Positions 51,127 through 59,258 of a stretch of 64,000 nucleotides of DNA are shown one piece after another. The translations under genes and the position numbers were made by a program. The stretch comes from GCA-2861595 sp035536185 (GTDB lineage Bacteria > Actinomycetota > Acidimicrobiia > Acidimicrobiales > GCA-2861595), in the NCBI GenBank assembly GCA_035536185.1, contig DATLOM010000061.1:31704-95703 (forward strand), in the 5' to 3' direction. The notes beneath the pieces were generated by a model. That model saw only the letters and a list, made by a program, of their open reading frames with translations, was not told the origin of the DNA and did no database searches. Position 1 is the stretch's first letter. Each line of letters begins with the position of its first letter.

Positions 51127-52014
51127 GTGCCTGAGAGTCCGCCGGCCTTCGAGCAGTTCCGCCTCTTGAGCGTCCACGCCCATCCCGACGACGAGTCCTC
51201 GAAGGGGGCGGGCACCATCGCCCGCTACCACGCCGAGGGCGCCCGCACCGTGCTCGTGTGCTGCACTGGAGGCGAGGAGGGCGACATCCTCAACCCGGCG
51301 ATGGATCGTCCCGAGGTCCGCGAGAACCTCCACCGGTTCCGGATGGAGGAGCTGTCGCGGGCGGCGGAGGTCATCGGGTACGACGAGGTCATCCTCCTCG
51401 GCTACCGGGATTCGGGGATGCCCGACAGTGAGTCGAACAAGCACCCCGACTGCTTTGCCAACGCCGATCTCGACGAGGCCGTGGGCCGCCTCGTGCGCCA
51501 CATCCGCGCCGTGCGCCCGCACGTCCTCGTGACCTACGAGGACGAGCAGTTGGGTTACCTGCATCCCGATCACCTGCGGGTCAACGAGATCTCGGTGGTG
51601 GCCTTCGACCGGGCCGGGGACCCCGATGCCTATCCCGAGCTGGGCCCGCCGTGGCAGCCGCTCAAGATGTATTACACGGTGTGGTCACGGGCGCGCATGG
51701 TGGCCATGCACGCCAAGTTCCAGGAGCTGGGCCTGGGATCGCCATTCGACGAGAAGTGGTTCGAGCGGCCGTCACGGGACGACCGGATCACCACCCGCAT
51801 CGACATCACCGGGTACGCCGACGTGCGCCGGGACGCGCTGCTGGCCCACGCCACCCAGATCGACCCGGATTCGCCCTTCTGGTTCGGCCTGCCGCCCGAG
51901 GTGGCCCGCGAGGTGCACCCCTACGACGAGTACGAGCTGGCCAGGAGCCTGGTGGATACCGAGCTTCCCGAGGAAGACCTGTTCGCCGGCGTGCGCCTCG
52001 GCGCCATTCGCTAG
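51127..52014 (+). CDS. mca: Mycothiol S-conjugate amidase
   Basis: Zinc amidase that cleaves mycothiol adducts of toxins to mercapturic acids and GlcN-inositol. The 295-residue protein has the Mca version of the PIG-L metal motif, SVHAHPDDESSKGAGT, followed by TGGEEGDILNPAMD and the third ligand region YLHPDHLRVNEI. DEKWFERP and YADVRRDALLAHATQID follow. These are close to characterised actinobacterial Mca. It implies mycothiol as the low-molecular-weight thiol. The next gene (SCP2) follows after 39 bases. Confidence 0.94.
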   Translation: MPESPPAFEQFRLLSVHAHPDDESSKGAGTIARYHAEGARTVLVCCTGGEEGDILNPAMDRPEVRENLHRFRMEELSRAAEVIGYDEVILLGYRDSGMPDSESNKHPDCFANADLDEAVGRLVRHIRAVRPHVLVTYEDEQLGYLHPDHLRVNEISVVAFDRAGDPDAYPELGPPWQPLKMYYTVWSRARMVAMHAKFQELGLGSPFDEKWFERPSRDDRITTRIDITGYADVRRDALLAHATQIDPDSPFWFGLPPEVAREVHPYDEYELARSLVDTELPEEDLFAGVRLGAIR

Positions 52015-52053
52015 ATTCCGCCACGCCCCGACCAGAACACCGAGAGGACCCAG

Positions 52054-52440
52054 ATGCCCAAGTTCCTCAGCCAGGAGTGGCACGAGGCCACCGTGAAGAT
52101 GGCCGAGAGCCAACCCGAGCGGCCCGGTGCCTCCGCCCGCATGCAGTACGTCGTGCTGGACGGTCCCGAGGGGGAGATCAAGTACTACTGGCTGCTCGAG
52201 GAAGGCAAGCTGCTCGAGGCTCAGCTGGGGGAGATGGACGAGCCGGAGATCACCCTCACCCAGACCTACGAGGACGCCGCCAGCATCCAGAAGGGGGAGC
52301 TCGACGCCACCGCCGCCTTCATGCAGGGCCGGGTCAAGGTCACCGGGAACATGGCCAAGCTGATGTCCCTGTTGCCCCTCACGAACTCCCCGGAGTACAA
52401 GCAGCTCCAGGAACAGATCCGCCAGATCACCGAGTACTGA
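52054..52440 (+). CDS. SCP-2 sterol/lipid-transfer domain protein
   Basis: 128 residues forming a single SCP2-like domain: FLSQEWHEATVKMAESQ, MQYVVLDGPEGEIKYYW, ITLTQTYEDAASIQKGELD and FMQGRVKVTGNMAKLMSL, the last the usual lipid-pocket segment. Predicted to bind hydrophobic ligands such as acyl chains in the cytoplasm. A GAGAGGACC ribosome site precedes the ATG. Co-directional with mca and the lipoprotein gene 9 bases downstream. Confidence 0.88.
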   Translation: MPKFLSQEWHEATVKMAESQPERPGASARMQYVVLDGPEGEIKYYWLLEEGKLLEAQLGEMDEPEITLTQTYEDAASIQKGELDATAAFMQGRVKVTGNMAKLMSLLPLTNSPEYKQLQEQIRQITEY

Positions 52441-52449
52441 GGGGCCCGC

Positions 52450-53670
52450 ATGAGCACCATCGCCCGACGTAGCGCCTCGTTCCTCCTGGTCGCGGTCCTG
52501 CTGGCCGGTGCCTGTGGGAGCAGCGACGGCGACAAGAAGGCGGCTCCGGCGGCCAAGACGGGGAAAGGCGCCGTCGAGGCCAAGATCGGCGGCGTCCGCT
52601 CGCCGGCGGCAGGCCTCAGGGCCGAGCTCACGCGCCTCCTGCAGGAGCACGTCTTCCTGTCCGGCTTCGGCACCGAGCTGATCCTCCAGGGGAAGGACCC
52701 CGCCCCTGTCGCCGCCGTCCTGGAGGCGAACACCCTGGCCCTGGGGGAGACGTTCAACCGGGTCTACGACGACGCGGTCGCCCAGCGGCTGATGGAGCTG
52801 TGGCGCATGAAGTCGGTCCTGGTCGCGCAGTTCGCCCAGGCCACGGGAGCCGGGGACCAGGCTGCGGCAGCCAAGGCCAAGGCCGACCTCGAGCTCTACA
52901 AGTCGGAGTTCGCCACGTTCGTCAACGGAGCCAACCCGCAGCTGGCGGCCGACCAGCTCCAGAAGGACGCCGGTAGCCACGTCAACTCCCTGATCGGCGT
53001 GGTGACGGCTCAGGCCAAGAAGGACCCGCTGGTTCTCGACAAGCTCAAGGATGCGGCCGCGGCGATGCCCCGGACGAGCGCCGTGTTCGCCGTCGGCATC
53101 GTCAAGCAGATGCCCAAGTCGTTCCAGGGAACGGCCGACGGGGGCGGCGCGACCCTGCTGGCCACCCTCACCGCCGCTCTCCAGGAGCACGTCTATCTGC
53201 TGGCCGCCACCACCCGCATGGCGGTCGCCGGTGGCGACGAGAAGAAGCTCCGGGAGACGCTCGACCTGAGCTCGGAGGGCCTGGCCAACCTGATAGGGGC
53301 CCTGTACGGTGACCCTGCGGGCCGGAGGTTCCTCCAGGTGTGGCGGGCCCACATCGGCTCCTTCCTGGACTTCGCCGACGCCGGCGCGGCGAAGGACGCC
53401 GCGGCCGCACAGCAGGCCACCGCCGCTCTGGCCACCTTCAGGACACGGCTCGGCACGGTTCTCGGCGGGCTCAACCCCAACCTCCCACCCCAGGCCGTGG
53501 CCGCGGACTTCGAGGACTATGTGGCCTCGCTGGAGACCCTCATCTCGGCCCAGGCCGCCGGTGACCCGGCAGAGTTCCAGCGCCTGCGGGAGGCGGCCGC
53601 CACCATCCCCATTCTGGCCGAGGTGCTGGCCGGGGCGATCGCCCTGCAGTTCGAGTCCAGGTTCAGCTGA
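52450..53670 (+). CDS. Lipoprotein with duplicated helical domain
   Basis: 406 residues with a lipoprotein signal peptide ending in lipobox LAGAC (Cys at about 21). Two repeats of about 150 residues follow: repeat 1 from LRAELTRLLQEHVFLSG and repeat 2 from LLATLTAALQEHVYLLA. Each continues with an Arg/Trp segment (LMELWRMK and FLQVWRAH) and a PQLAADQ/PPQAVAAD segment. The whole is alpha-helical. I do not recognise a named family with certainty. It sits just upstream of the ECF sigma factor and may be functionally linked to that regulon. Confidence 0.8.
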   Translation: MSTIARRSASFLLVAVLLAGACGSSDGDKKAAPAAKTGKGAVEAKIGGVRSPAAGLRAELTRLLQEHVFLSGFGTELILQGKDPAPVAAVLEANTLALGETFNRVYDDAVAQRLMELWRMKSVLVAQFAQATGAGDQAAAAKAKADLELYKSEFATFVNGANPQLAADQLQKDAGSHVNSLIGVVTAQAKKDPLVLDKLKDAAAAMPRTSAVFAVGIVKQMPKSFQGTADGGGATLLATLTAALQEHVYLLAATTRMAVAGGDEKKLRETLDLSSEGLANLIGALYGDPAGRRFLQVWRAHIGSFLDFADAGAAKDAAAAQQATAALATFRTRLGTVLGGLNPNLPPQAVAADFEDYVASLETLISAQAAGDPAEFQRLREAAATIPILAEVLAGAIALQFESRFS

Positions 53671-53689
53671 GCCAGGTATCGCTTCGTCG

Positions 53690-54322
53690 ATGCCGTACAC
53701 ATCCGCGGCGGCCAGCAGCTCCGAAGATCCGGATGTGCCGGGCGAACCTCTGAAGGAGATGAGCGACCAGACCCTGGTCGTGGCCATCGGTCGTTGGCGC
53801 GAGGACGCCCTGGCCGAGGCTTACCGGCGCCACGCCGGCGCCGTCTTCTCGCTCGCCCGTCGGGTGCTGTCCGACCTGGTGTCGGCCGAGGAGGTGCTCC
53901 AGGAGGTGTTCCTCCGGCTGTGGAACCAGCCGGAGAAGTTCGACGCCGAGCGGGGCTCGCTGAGGTCGTACCTGCTGGCCCAGTCCCACGGACGAGCCGT
54001 GGACCTGCTGCGTTCAGAGGGTTCCCGCCGCCGGCGCGAGGAGCGCGAGGCCCGGCAGACGGCCGAGGCCGGTTACGACCTCGAGCGGGAGGTCTGGGAC
54101 CTCACCCTCGCCAGCCGCGTGAAGGAGGCCGTCGCCGTACTGCCACAGGACGAGCGCTGCGCCATCGAGCTGGCCTACTTCGGCGGGCACACCTACCGGG
54201 AGGTGGCGACGATGCTCGGTCAACCCGAGGGCACTGTCAAGAGCAGGATCCGAGCCGGCCTGAAGCGTCTCAGGTCAGCACTCACCGCAGCCGATCTGGA
54301 CCTGGCATGGCCCCAAGCCTGA
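53690..54322 (+). CDS. ECF sigma factor (SigK-like)
   Basis: 210 residues. Region 2 shows AYRRHAGAVFSLARRVL and EEVLQEVFLRLWNQPEKF; region 4 shows LPQDERCAIELAYFGGHTYREVA and QPEGTVKSRIRAGLKRL. It would direct RNA polymerase to stress or envelope genes and is held by the adjacent anti-sigma factor, whose start overlaps by 16 bases. I chose ATG 53690; at the alternative ATG 53759 the GAAGGAG is too close to serve as its ribosome site. Confidence 0.92.
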   Translation: MPYTSAAASSSEDPDVPGEPLKEMSDQTLVVAIGRWREDALAEAYRRHAGAVFSLARRVLSDLVSAEEVLQEVFLRLWNQPEKFDAERGSLRSYLLAQSHGRAVDLLRSEGSRRRREEREARQTAEAGYDLEREVWDLTLASRVKEAVAVLPQDERCAIELAYFGGHTYREVATMLGQPEGTVKSRIRAGLKRLRSALTAADLDLAWPQA

Positions 54323-55092
54323 CTCACCACGAGCTCGAGGAGCTGCTGGGGGCCTACGCCCTCGATGCCGTCGATCCCGACGAGGCCGAGGCCGTCGAGC
54401 TGCACCTGCGGGAGTGCCCACGCTGTCACACCGAGGTCCTCACGCACCGCGAGGTGGCGGCGTCACTCGCCCAGGTGGGTTCGGCCGCCCCCGAAGGTGT
54501 GTGGGAGCGCATCGCCGGCAGCCTCGAGGAGGTCCCCCCGAAGCTGGACATGGCCCGGGTGGTCGCCCTCAAGCCCCGCCGTGAGATCGGCGGCGGCAGG
54601 CCCCGCAACTGGGCCGTGGCCGCCGTCTCCATAGCTGCCGCGGCCGCCCTCGTCATCGGGGTGCTCGGCGTGAAGTTGATCGACCAGGACCGGCGCCTGC
54701 GCACCTTGACCGCGGCTGTGGACTCCAGGTCGCTCGAGACCACGGCCATGGCCGCTCTGGTCGACGGTGCCGCCAGGCGGGTGCAGCTCAAGGCTCTGGA
54801 CGACAAGCTCCTCGGCGAGGCGGTCATGCTGGCCGACGGTTCCGGTTACCTGCTGCGCACCAACCTGCCGACCCTTCCCGTCGACCGCACGTACCAGCTG
54901 TGGGCCATTGTCGGCGAGGATCGCATCTCCCTGGGCATCCTCGGGCGGGAGCCGACGGTGACCGCCTTCAAGGCGGCGGCCGAGGTGAGGGCCCTGGCCG
55001 TGACCGATGAGCGGGCCGGCGGTGTCACCACCACCGACAAGCCGCCAGTGGTGCTGGGCTGGGTCCCCGCCGCCAAGCCCCGCTCCGCCTGA
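54307..55092 (+). CDS. Transmembrane anti-sigma factor (RskA-like)
   Basis: 261 residues. The N-terminal zinc-binding anti-sigma domain has HHELEELLGAYALDAVDPDE and HLRECPRCHTEV (H-x3-C-x2-C). One transmembrane helix (about 98-120) is followed by an extracytoplasmic RskA-type domain with YQLWAIVGEDRISLGIL. It sequesters the sigma factor until a signal triggers regulated proteolysis. Its pairing with a SigK-like sigma by gene overlap is the typical arrangement. Confidence 0.92.
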   Translation: MAPSLTHHELEELLGAYALDAVDPDEAEAVELHLRECPRCHTEVLTHREVAASLAQVGSAAPEGVWERIAGSLEEVPPKLDMARVVALKPRREIGGGRPRNWAVAAVSIAAAAALVIGVLGVKLIDQDRRLRTLTAAVDSRSLETTAMAALVDGAARRVQLKALDDKLLGEAVMLADGSGYLLRTNLPTLPVDRTYQLWAIVGEDRISLGILGREPTVTAFKAAAEVRALAVTDERAGGVTTTDKPPVVLGWVPAAKPRSA

Positions 55093-55144
55093 TCCCTCCT
55101 CGACTGGCAACACTGGCGGTAGCCGCCCCCCGGTGGCCTGGGGT

Positions 55145-55561
55145 TCACTCGACCTCGATCGACCCAGCCATGAAGTCGTGGATCTCGCACACGTAGTCGA
55201 TGGTGCCGGCCTTGGCCACCGTGATGGTCCCGCTGGCGCCCTCAGCCAGATTGCCGGTGTCCACGGACTTGTCCTTGGCCGTCAGGGTGTGGGTGGCACT
55301 GTCCTTGTTGGTCACGGTGATCTTGTCGCCCACCTTGGCCTCGAGCTTGTCCGGCTCGAACTTGAAGTCCTTGATGACGATGGCGGTTCCGGCGGTGGAG
55401 CCGCCGCCGCCGCTCGCGGTGGTCTCGGAGGTCTCCGTGGTCTCGTTCGACGCGCTGGTCTCGGTGGTGTTCTCCGTGGTGGTGGTGTCGTCGTCGTCCC
55501 CGCAGGCACCGAACACCAGGGCTGCCGAGAAGACGGTGGCGACGATGCCGGCCGCCCTCAT
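55145..55561 (-). CDS. Cupredoxin-like copper lipoprotein
   Basis: 138 residues: lipoprotein signal (lipobox FGAC), Asp/Thr/Glu/Ser-rich linker, then a plastocyanin-type domain. Type I copper ligands are visible as His in SATHTLTA and Cys, His and Met in YVCEIHDFMAGS. It probably carries electrons or copper outside the membrane. It starts at ATG 55561 inside the tatA stop (ATGA), so the two are coupled. Confidence 0.9.
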   Translation of the reverse strand: MRAAGIVATVFSAALVFGACGDDDDTTTTENTTETSASNETTETSETTASGGGGSTAGTAIVIKDFKFEPDKLEAKVGDKITVTNKDSATHTLTAKDKSVDTGNLAEGASGTITVAKAGTIDYVCEIHDFMAGSIEVE

Positions 55562-55722
55562 GTGCGGTCGGCCGCCTCGCCGGCCTTCGTGTCGTTCACA
55601 CCGGCCTTGAACTCCTTCGAAGCCTGACCGAGCGACCGGGCCAGGTTGGGCAGCCGGGTCGAGCCGAACAGAAGCAGGATGACGGCGAGAATGATGAGAA
55701 GCTCCGTGGCTCCGAGGTTCAT
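55558..55722 (-). CDS. tatA: Twin-arginine translocase subunit TatA
   Basis: 54 residues: ELLIILAVILLLFGSTRLP forms the membrane helix and the conserved F-G hinge, followed by the amphipathic helix NLARSLGQASKEFKAGVND and a short charged tail. TatA multimers form the pore for folded proteins. ATG 55722 is preceded by AAGGAGA. tatC and tatB are not in the window, so this is a detached tatA, coupled to a copper lipoprotein. Confidence 0.9.
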   Translation of the reverse strand: MNLGATELLIILAVILLLFGSTRLPNLARSLGQASKEFKAGVNDTKAGEAADRT

Positions 55723-55815
55723 GGGGTCTCCTTGGTAGGTGATTTACGGGCGAATCTGCCCACGGGTACTACGGGGCGAGAGCCGGTTGGGATGAAACGG
55801 CGGGCGGCGCCGACG

Positions 55816-56652
55816 TTATCGGTCGCGGCGCATCACCTCACGGAGCTCCCGGTAGCCGATGAGCACGGCTCCGGCCCGCTCGGCCAGCACCTGGATGCCG
55901 TGGTCGTGCACGAGCAGGTCGTGGTCGTCGACCCGGGTGGCCCAATCGGGCGCCAGAGCACGTACCTCAGGCGTGTCCACCGCCGGGTGGGCGAAGAACT
56001 CGGTCACCCCCGGCTGCAACTCGAAAAGCGCCTTTTCCAGGGCCTTGCGACTCCCGGAGCCCCGGGCGTGGACCAGGTGGTCGGGGAAGACGACTCCCTC
56101 TTCGGCGGCCAGGTCCCGGAAGGGGAACCCGATGTTCGGTTCGGTGGAGGAGCTCGAGAGCCTGATGGGGAGCGCGAACTCGACGGCCAGGGCCAGGTAG
56201 ATGTCGAAGAACTCCGGGCGGCGGTGCAGGCAACCCATGTGGGAGTCGAGGTGGCTGACGTCGAAGCCCCAGAGGATCGCCCTCTCCACCTGAGCCCGCA
56301 GCTCCTTGGCCACCTCCTCGAGGTCGGCGTGGTCCCAGACGTCCTCGATGGTGCGGGGGAAGCCGCCGTCCCCGTCGAGCAGGGACGGAGCATGGGTGAT
56401 GGGCCCCCACCGATAGACCTCCCACTCGGCGTTGAGGGTGAGATGGACGCCGATGTCCTCACCCCGGTAGCGGGCGGCAGCTTCTCTCGCCCACGGGCAG
56501 GGGACCATGAGGCTGGCGCTGGTGGCTGCTCCTTCCCGGAGGGCCTGGTACACCCCGACGTTGGCGGCGTGGGACGAGCCCAGGTCGTCACAGTTGACGA
56601 TGAGGAGCTTGGCCGACGCGGGGTAACCCAGCCTCTCCGCAACAGTGGCCAC
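55816..56652 (-). CDS. YdjC/ChbG family carbohydrate deacetylase
   Basis: 278 residues with LLIVNCDDLGSSHAANVGV (metal Asp pair), GVHLTLNAEWEVYRW (His), DVSHLDSHMGCLH and HPAVDTPE. The family removes acetyl groups from chito-oligosaccharides or related amino sugars. GTG 56652 is chosen over farther starts because TACGGT lies 7 bases upstream, the recurrent promoter geometry, and the first strand follows directly. The substrate is not known. Confidence 0.88.
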   Translation of the reverse strand: MATVAERLGYPASAKLLIVNCDDLGSSHAANVGVYQALREGAATSASLMVPCPWAREAAARYRGEDIGVHLTLNAEWEVYRWGPITHAPSLLDGDGGFPRTIEDVWDHADLEEVAKELRAQVERAILWGFDVSHLDSHMGCLHRRPEFFDIYLALAVEFALPIRLSSSSTEPNIGFPFRDLAAEEGVVFPDHLVHARGSGSRKALEKALFELQPGVTEFFAHPAVDTPEVRALAPDWATRVDDHDLLVHDHGIQVLAERAGAVLIGYRELREVMRRDR

Positions 56653-56659
56653 GGGCGTG

Positions 56660-56665
56660 ACCGTA
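56660..56665 (-). promoter_or_regulatory. Putative -10 box (TACGGT) for the YdjC gene
   Basis: On the minus strand TACGGT ends 7 bases before GTG 56652. Confidence 0.4.
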
Positions 56666-56683
56666 GCGCCCGCGACACCCGTT

Positions 56684-57256
56684 TCAGGGCCCCGGACCTC
56701 GACACTCCCCCCACAGGCCCCGCCCGGACTCGCGGGCCCCCCTGGCCAGAGCGACGAACTGCTCGCTGTGGGCCACGTTGGGCGGGATGGTGAGGACCTG
56801 ACCGAAACCCCGGCGGAGCAGCTCGGCATTGACGAACAGCCCGTCGGGTAGGCGGTACACGTAGGCGAGCAACCGCTGGTAACGGTCGCGCTGCTCCACG
56901 TCGCCCACCAGGCGGACTCGGGTTCCTGAGGGCAGCAGGCCGGCGGTGAAGTCACTGGCCTGCTTCCCGAAGCAGCCCACGGGCCGGCGGGGGTCCTTGG
57001 TTTCGGGGGTGTCGGCCCCGATGAGGCGGACACTCTCGCCTCCGGACACCACGATGGTGTCCCCGTCGACCACCCTCTCTACGGTGACGTCCAGCCCGGC
57101 GGGCAGGCCGTTGCCGGCGGCGCCGGGACGAGGGCCGGGCCGCGAAGGGCCCCCGGACAGCGTTGTCAGCAGGAGGAAAGCGCCGAGGCCACCGAGGGCG
57201 AGCGCCACCACAGCGAAGAGAGGAGACCCGCTGCGGTTACGGCTGGCGGCGATCAT
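56684..57256 (-). CDS. Membrane-anchored thermonuclease-family (SNc) nuclease
   Basis: 190 residues: an N-terminal helix (about 13-33) acts as anchor or signal. The staphylococcal-nuclease fold follows: VERVVDGDTIVVSG, VRLIGADTPETKDP, GCFGKQASDF and DRYQRLLAYVY, which keep the Arg and Glu catalytic positions. It ends with NAELLRRGFGQVL and ARESGRGLWG. Expected to cut DNA or RNA outside the membrane with calcium. Upstream of the YdjC gene on the same strand. Confidence 0.9.
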   Translation of the reverse strand: MIAASRNRSGSPLFAVVALALGGLGAFLLLTTLSGGPSRPGPRPGAAGNGLPAGLDVTVERVVDGDTIVVSGGESVRLIGADTPETKDPRRPVGCFGKQASDFTAGLLPSGTRVRLVGDVEQRDRYQRLLAYVYRLPDGLFVNAELLRRGFGQVLTIPPNVAHSEQFVALARGARESGRGLWGECRGPGP

Positions 57257-57331
57257 CGGCCCAGGTCAGATCTCGCGCAGGAATGAAGAGGCACTAAACA
57301 ACATGATGTTCCATGAGCTGATGGCATCATC

Positions 57332-57475
57332 TCATGCCGCCGAGGGAACCTGGCTGGGCACCTTCTGGAGCGCGGCCCGGGCCGACGCCACCCCCTGCCG
57401 CCCCCGCTCCCTGGTCACCTCGTCCAGGCGCCAGTCGAGGTCTTCGTCTTCGAGTAGGACCAGTTGCGCTTCCAT
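57332..57475 (-). CDS. Small helical protein, 47 residues
   Basis: Starts MEAQLVLLEDEDLDWRLDEV and continues TRERGRQGVASARAALQKV. The W-R-L-D-E-x-T-R...G-x-x-G-[VL]-A-x-A-R-A-A-L pattern looks like a real, conserved short actinobacterial protein and not noise. It stands alone between the nuclease gene and a divergent membrane protein. No strong ribosome-binding site. Function unknown. Confidence 0.5.
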   Translation of the reverse strand: MEAQLVLLEDEDLDWRLDEVTRERGRQGVASARAALQKVPSQVPSAA

Positions 57476-57579
57476 GGACCCGAGCATGCACGGCGCCTGT
57501 GACACGATCGCCGGGCCTCAAGTGGTGACGGCACCGCGGCCGTGCCACGATGTCGGCCACACAAGCGGGAGAGTGGCGC

Positions 57580-57912
57580 ATGAACGAGAAGAACCGAACG
57601 ACCGGACTGATCCTGGCGGTCGCCATCGCCCTGCTGTTCACGTTGGGCTGGGGGCTGAAGCCGTTCGAGGCCGCCGGCGGTCTGGAGTGCAAGGGCCCTC
57701 TGCAGGGCTCGGAGCCCAAGGAGAAGGCCACCCGGGGGTTCGTGTTCGGGCGGGAGGAATCGGTGTGCAGCCGCAGCGGCAGTGGCCGGCTCATCATCGC
57801 CGTCCTGGGCGGCGTGGTCTTCGCCGCCGTCGGCATCTCGGCGGTGCTCCTTCCGGAGAGCCGCATAGAGAGGGTCATCTTCGGGGGTGAGGATCCAGAG
57901 GATCTGTTCTGA
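57580..57912 (+). CDS. Two-helix membrane protein of unknown function
   Basis: 110 residues from ATG 57580: helix 1 (TTGLILAVAIALLFTLGWGL), an extracytoplasmic loop with two cysteines (GGLECKGP and ESVCSRSG) that could form a disulfide, helix 2 (LIIAVLGGVVFAAVGISAVLL) and a short acidic tail. An upstream in-frame ATG at 57550 is possible. I recognise no family. Confidence 0.65.
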   Translation: MNEKNRTTGLILAVAIALLFTLGWGLKPFEAAGGLECKGPLQGSEPKEKATRGFVFGREESVCSRSGSGRLIIAVLGGVVFAAVGISAVLLPESRIERVIFGGEDPEDLF

Positions 57913-57992
57913 CGCAGCCGGTCCTGCTCCAGAAGTCGAAAGCCGTCTGGGCAGGAATCGAGGGAGCGGGCGGAGAACCATGTCCTCGACAC

Positions 57993-58625
57993 ATGCATTG
58001 GCCCCGACCATGGGTGGTGGCTGGGGCTCGGAGGGCGGTCGCGCTGTTGCTGGCTGGCTCCCTCTCGGCCGCTGCCGTGCACCAGGAACCCTCTCCCGCA
58101 CGGTCGCGTCGCGCCATCGCCGCCGACCTCTCCGCCCACTCCGGCGTCGTCGTCTTCTCCGTGCTGGCCGCTGCCGTGGCCGAGCTGCCGCCGCCGCCCC
58201 TGCCGCCGCCGCCGGCTGAGCCCCCGCCGCCACCACCGCCCGCCATCGTGTGGCCGGGATCAGGCCCGATGACGGGCTGGTTCGGCGAGGGGCGGGACAC
58301 GCACCGCCATCGGGGCATCGATCTTCAGGCGAGAGCCGGCGCACCTGTGCTCGCCGCCGCTGCCGGCACCGTCCGCCACGCTGGCCCTTCCCCCGCCGGG
58401 TACGCCGGCTACGGCACCATCGTGCTCATCGACCACGGTGGCGCGATGTCGACGATGTACGCCCATCTGTCCAGCGTGGCCGTGCGCCGCGGTCAGCAGG
58501 TGGTGCCGGGGGATCAGGTCGGTGCCGTCGGCTCCACCGGTCAGGTGACCGCCCCCCACCTCCACTTCGAGGTTCGCAGAGGCGGAGCGGCCATCGACCC
58601 CCGGCGCTGGCTCCCGCCCCGTTAG
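57993..58625 (+). CDS. Secreted M23 metallopeptidase with poly-proline linker
   Basis: 210 residues. A hydrophobic signal segment (AVALLLAGSLSAAAVHQ) is followed by an Ala-rich region, a long proline stretch at about 64-84, then a LytM domain. Its zinc motifs are HRHRGIDLQARAGAPV and APHLHFEVRRGG, and YGTIVLIDHGGAMSTMYAHL carries the catalytic His region. It probably cleaves peptidoglycan cross-bridges. It is a second M23 enzyme unrelated by position to ftsEX and lacks a coiled coil. Confidence 0.9.
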   Translation: MHWPRPWVVAGARRAVALLLAGSLSAAAVHQEPSPARSRRAIAADLSAHSGVVVFSVLAAAVAELPPPPLPPPPAEPPPPPPPAIVWPGSGPMTGWFGEGRDTHRHRGIDLQARAGAPVLAAAAGTVRHAGPSPAGYAGYGTIVLIDHGGAMSTMYAHLSSVAVRRGQQVVPGDQVGAVGSTGQVTAPHLHFEVRRGGAAIDPRRWLPPR

Positions 58626-58639
58626 CAGGGCAAAGGCCC

Positions 58640-59200
58640 TCAGGGGTGGGCGTCGACAGGCCGGGCGGGGAGGGGAGCGAGGCGCCGCCCGATGTGCCCG
58701 AAGGCCAACCCGATGGCGGCGCCGGCCAGCACGTCGGAAGCATGGTGGATCCGCACGTACACCCTGCTGCTCGCCACGACGACGGCCAGCCCGTAGTAGA
58801 GCGGCCACAGGTCGTCGCCTTCGGAGAGCAGCACCGCCGAGGTGAAAGCCGAGGTGGCGTGACCGCTGGGAAAGGAGCTGGTACGGGGGCGCCGTAGGCG
58901 GTGGGGGCGGTCGATGTCCCAGGGCGGACGGCTGCGGCGGAAGAGCGATTTGATGACCAGGTTGACGAGCACCGACTCGATGGCCACGCCGGCACCGACA
59001 CGAACCGCGGCGGTGACGTCGTGCTCGGATCGCAGTCCCCTGACCGCGCCGAGGATGGCCCAGATGAGGCTGTGGTCCCCGAGGGCGGAGGCCGTGTAGA
59101 AGAGGCGGTCGGTGGCCGGCTTTCCGCGCCAGACCCCGAAGGCACGGTCGGCGGCGGCGTCGAAGGCGGCGATGCGCTGGCGGGTCTTGGTGGCGAACAA
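58640..59200 (-). CDS. PAP2-family membrane phosphatase
   Basis: 186 residues with about four to five helices and the three PAP2 motifs: KSLFRRSRP (K-x6-RP), SFPSGHATSAF (PSGH) and SRVYVRIHHASDVLAG (SR-x5-H-x3-D). The family includes undecaprenyl-diphosphate and phosphatidate phosphatases. TTG 59200 has a TACCCT box 7 bases upstream. Recycling of lipid carrier is plausible, given the glycan genes, but unproven. Confidence 0.9.
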   Translation of the reverse strand: MFATKTRQRIAAFDAAADRAFGVWRGKPATDRLFYTASALGDHSLIWAILGAVRGLRSEHDVTAAVRVGAGVAIESVLVNLVIKSLFRRSRPPWDIDRPHRLRRPRTSSFPSGHATSAFTSAVLLSEGDDLWPLYYGLAVVVASSRVYVRIHHASDVLAGAAIGLAFGHIGRRLAPLPARPVDAHP

Positions 59201-59207
59201 GGGGCTC

Positions 59208-59213
59208 AGGGTA
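59208..59213 (-). promoter_or_regulatory. Putative -10 box (TACCCT) for the PAP2 gene
   Basis: On the minus strand TACCCT ends 7 bases before TTG 59200, supporting that start. Confidence 0.4.
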
Positions 59214-59258
59214 GGGCGGCCGGGTGGTGGGGTCGTGGACTACCGGCGGACGGGGGGC

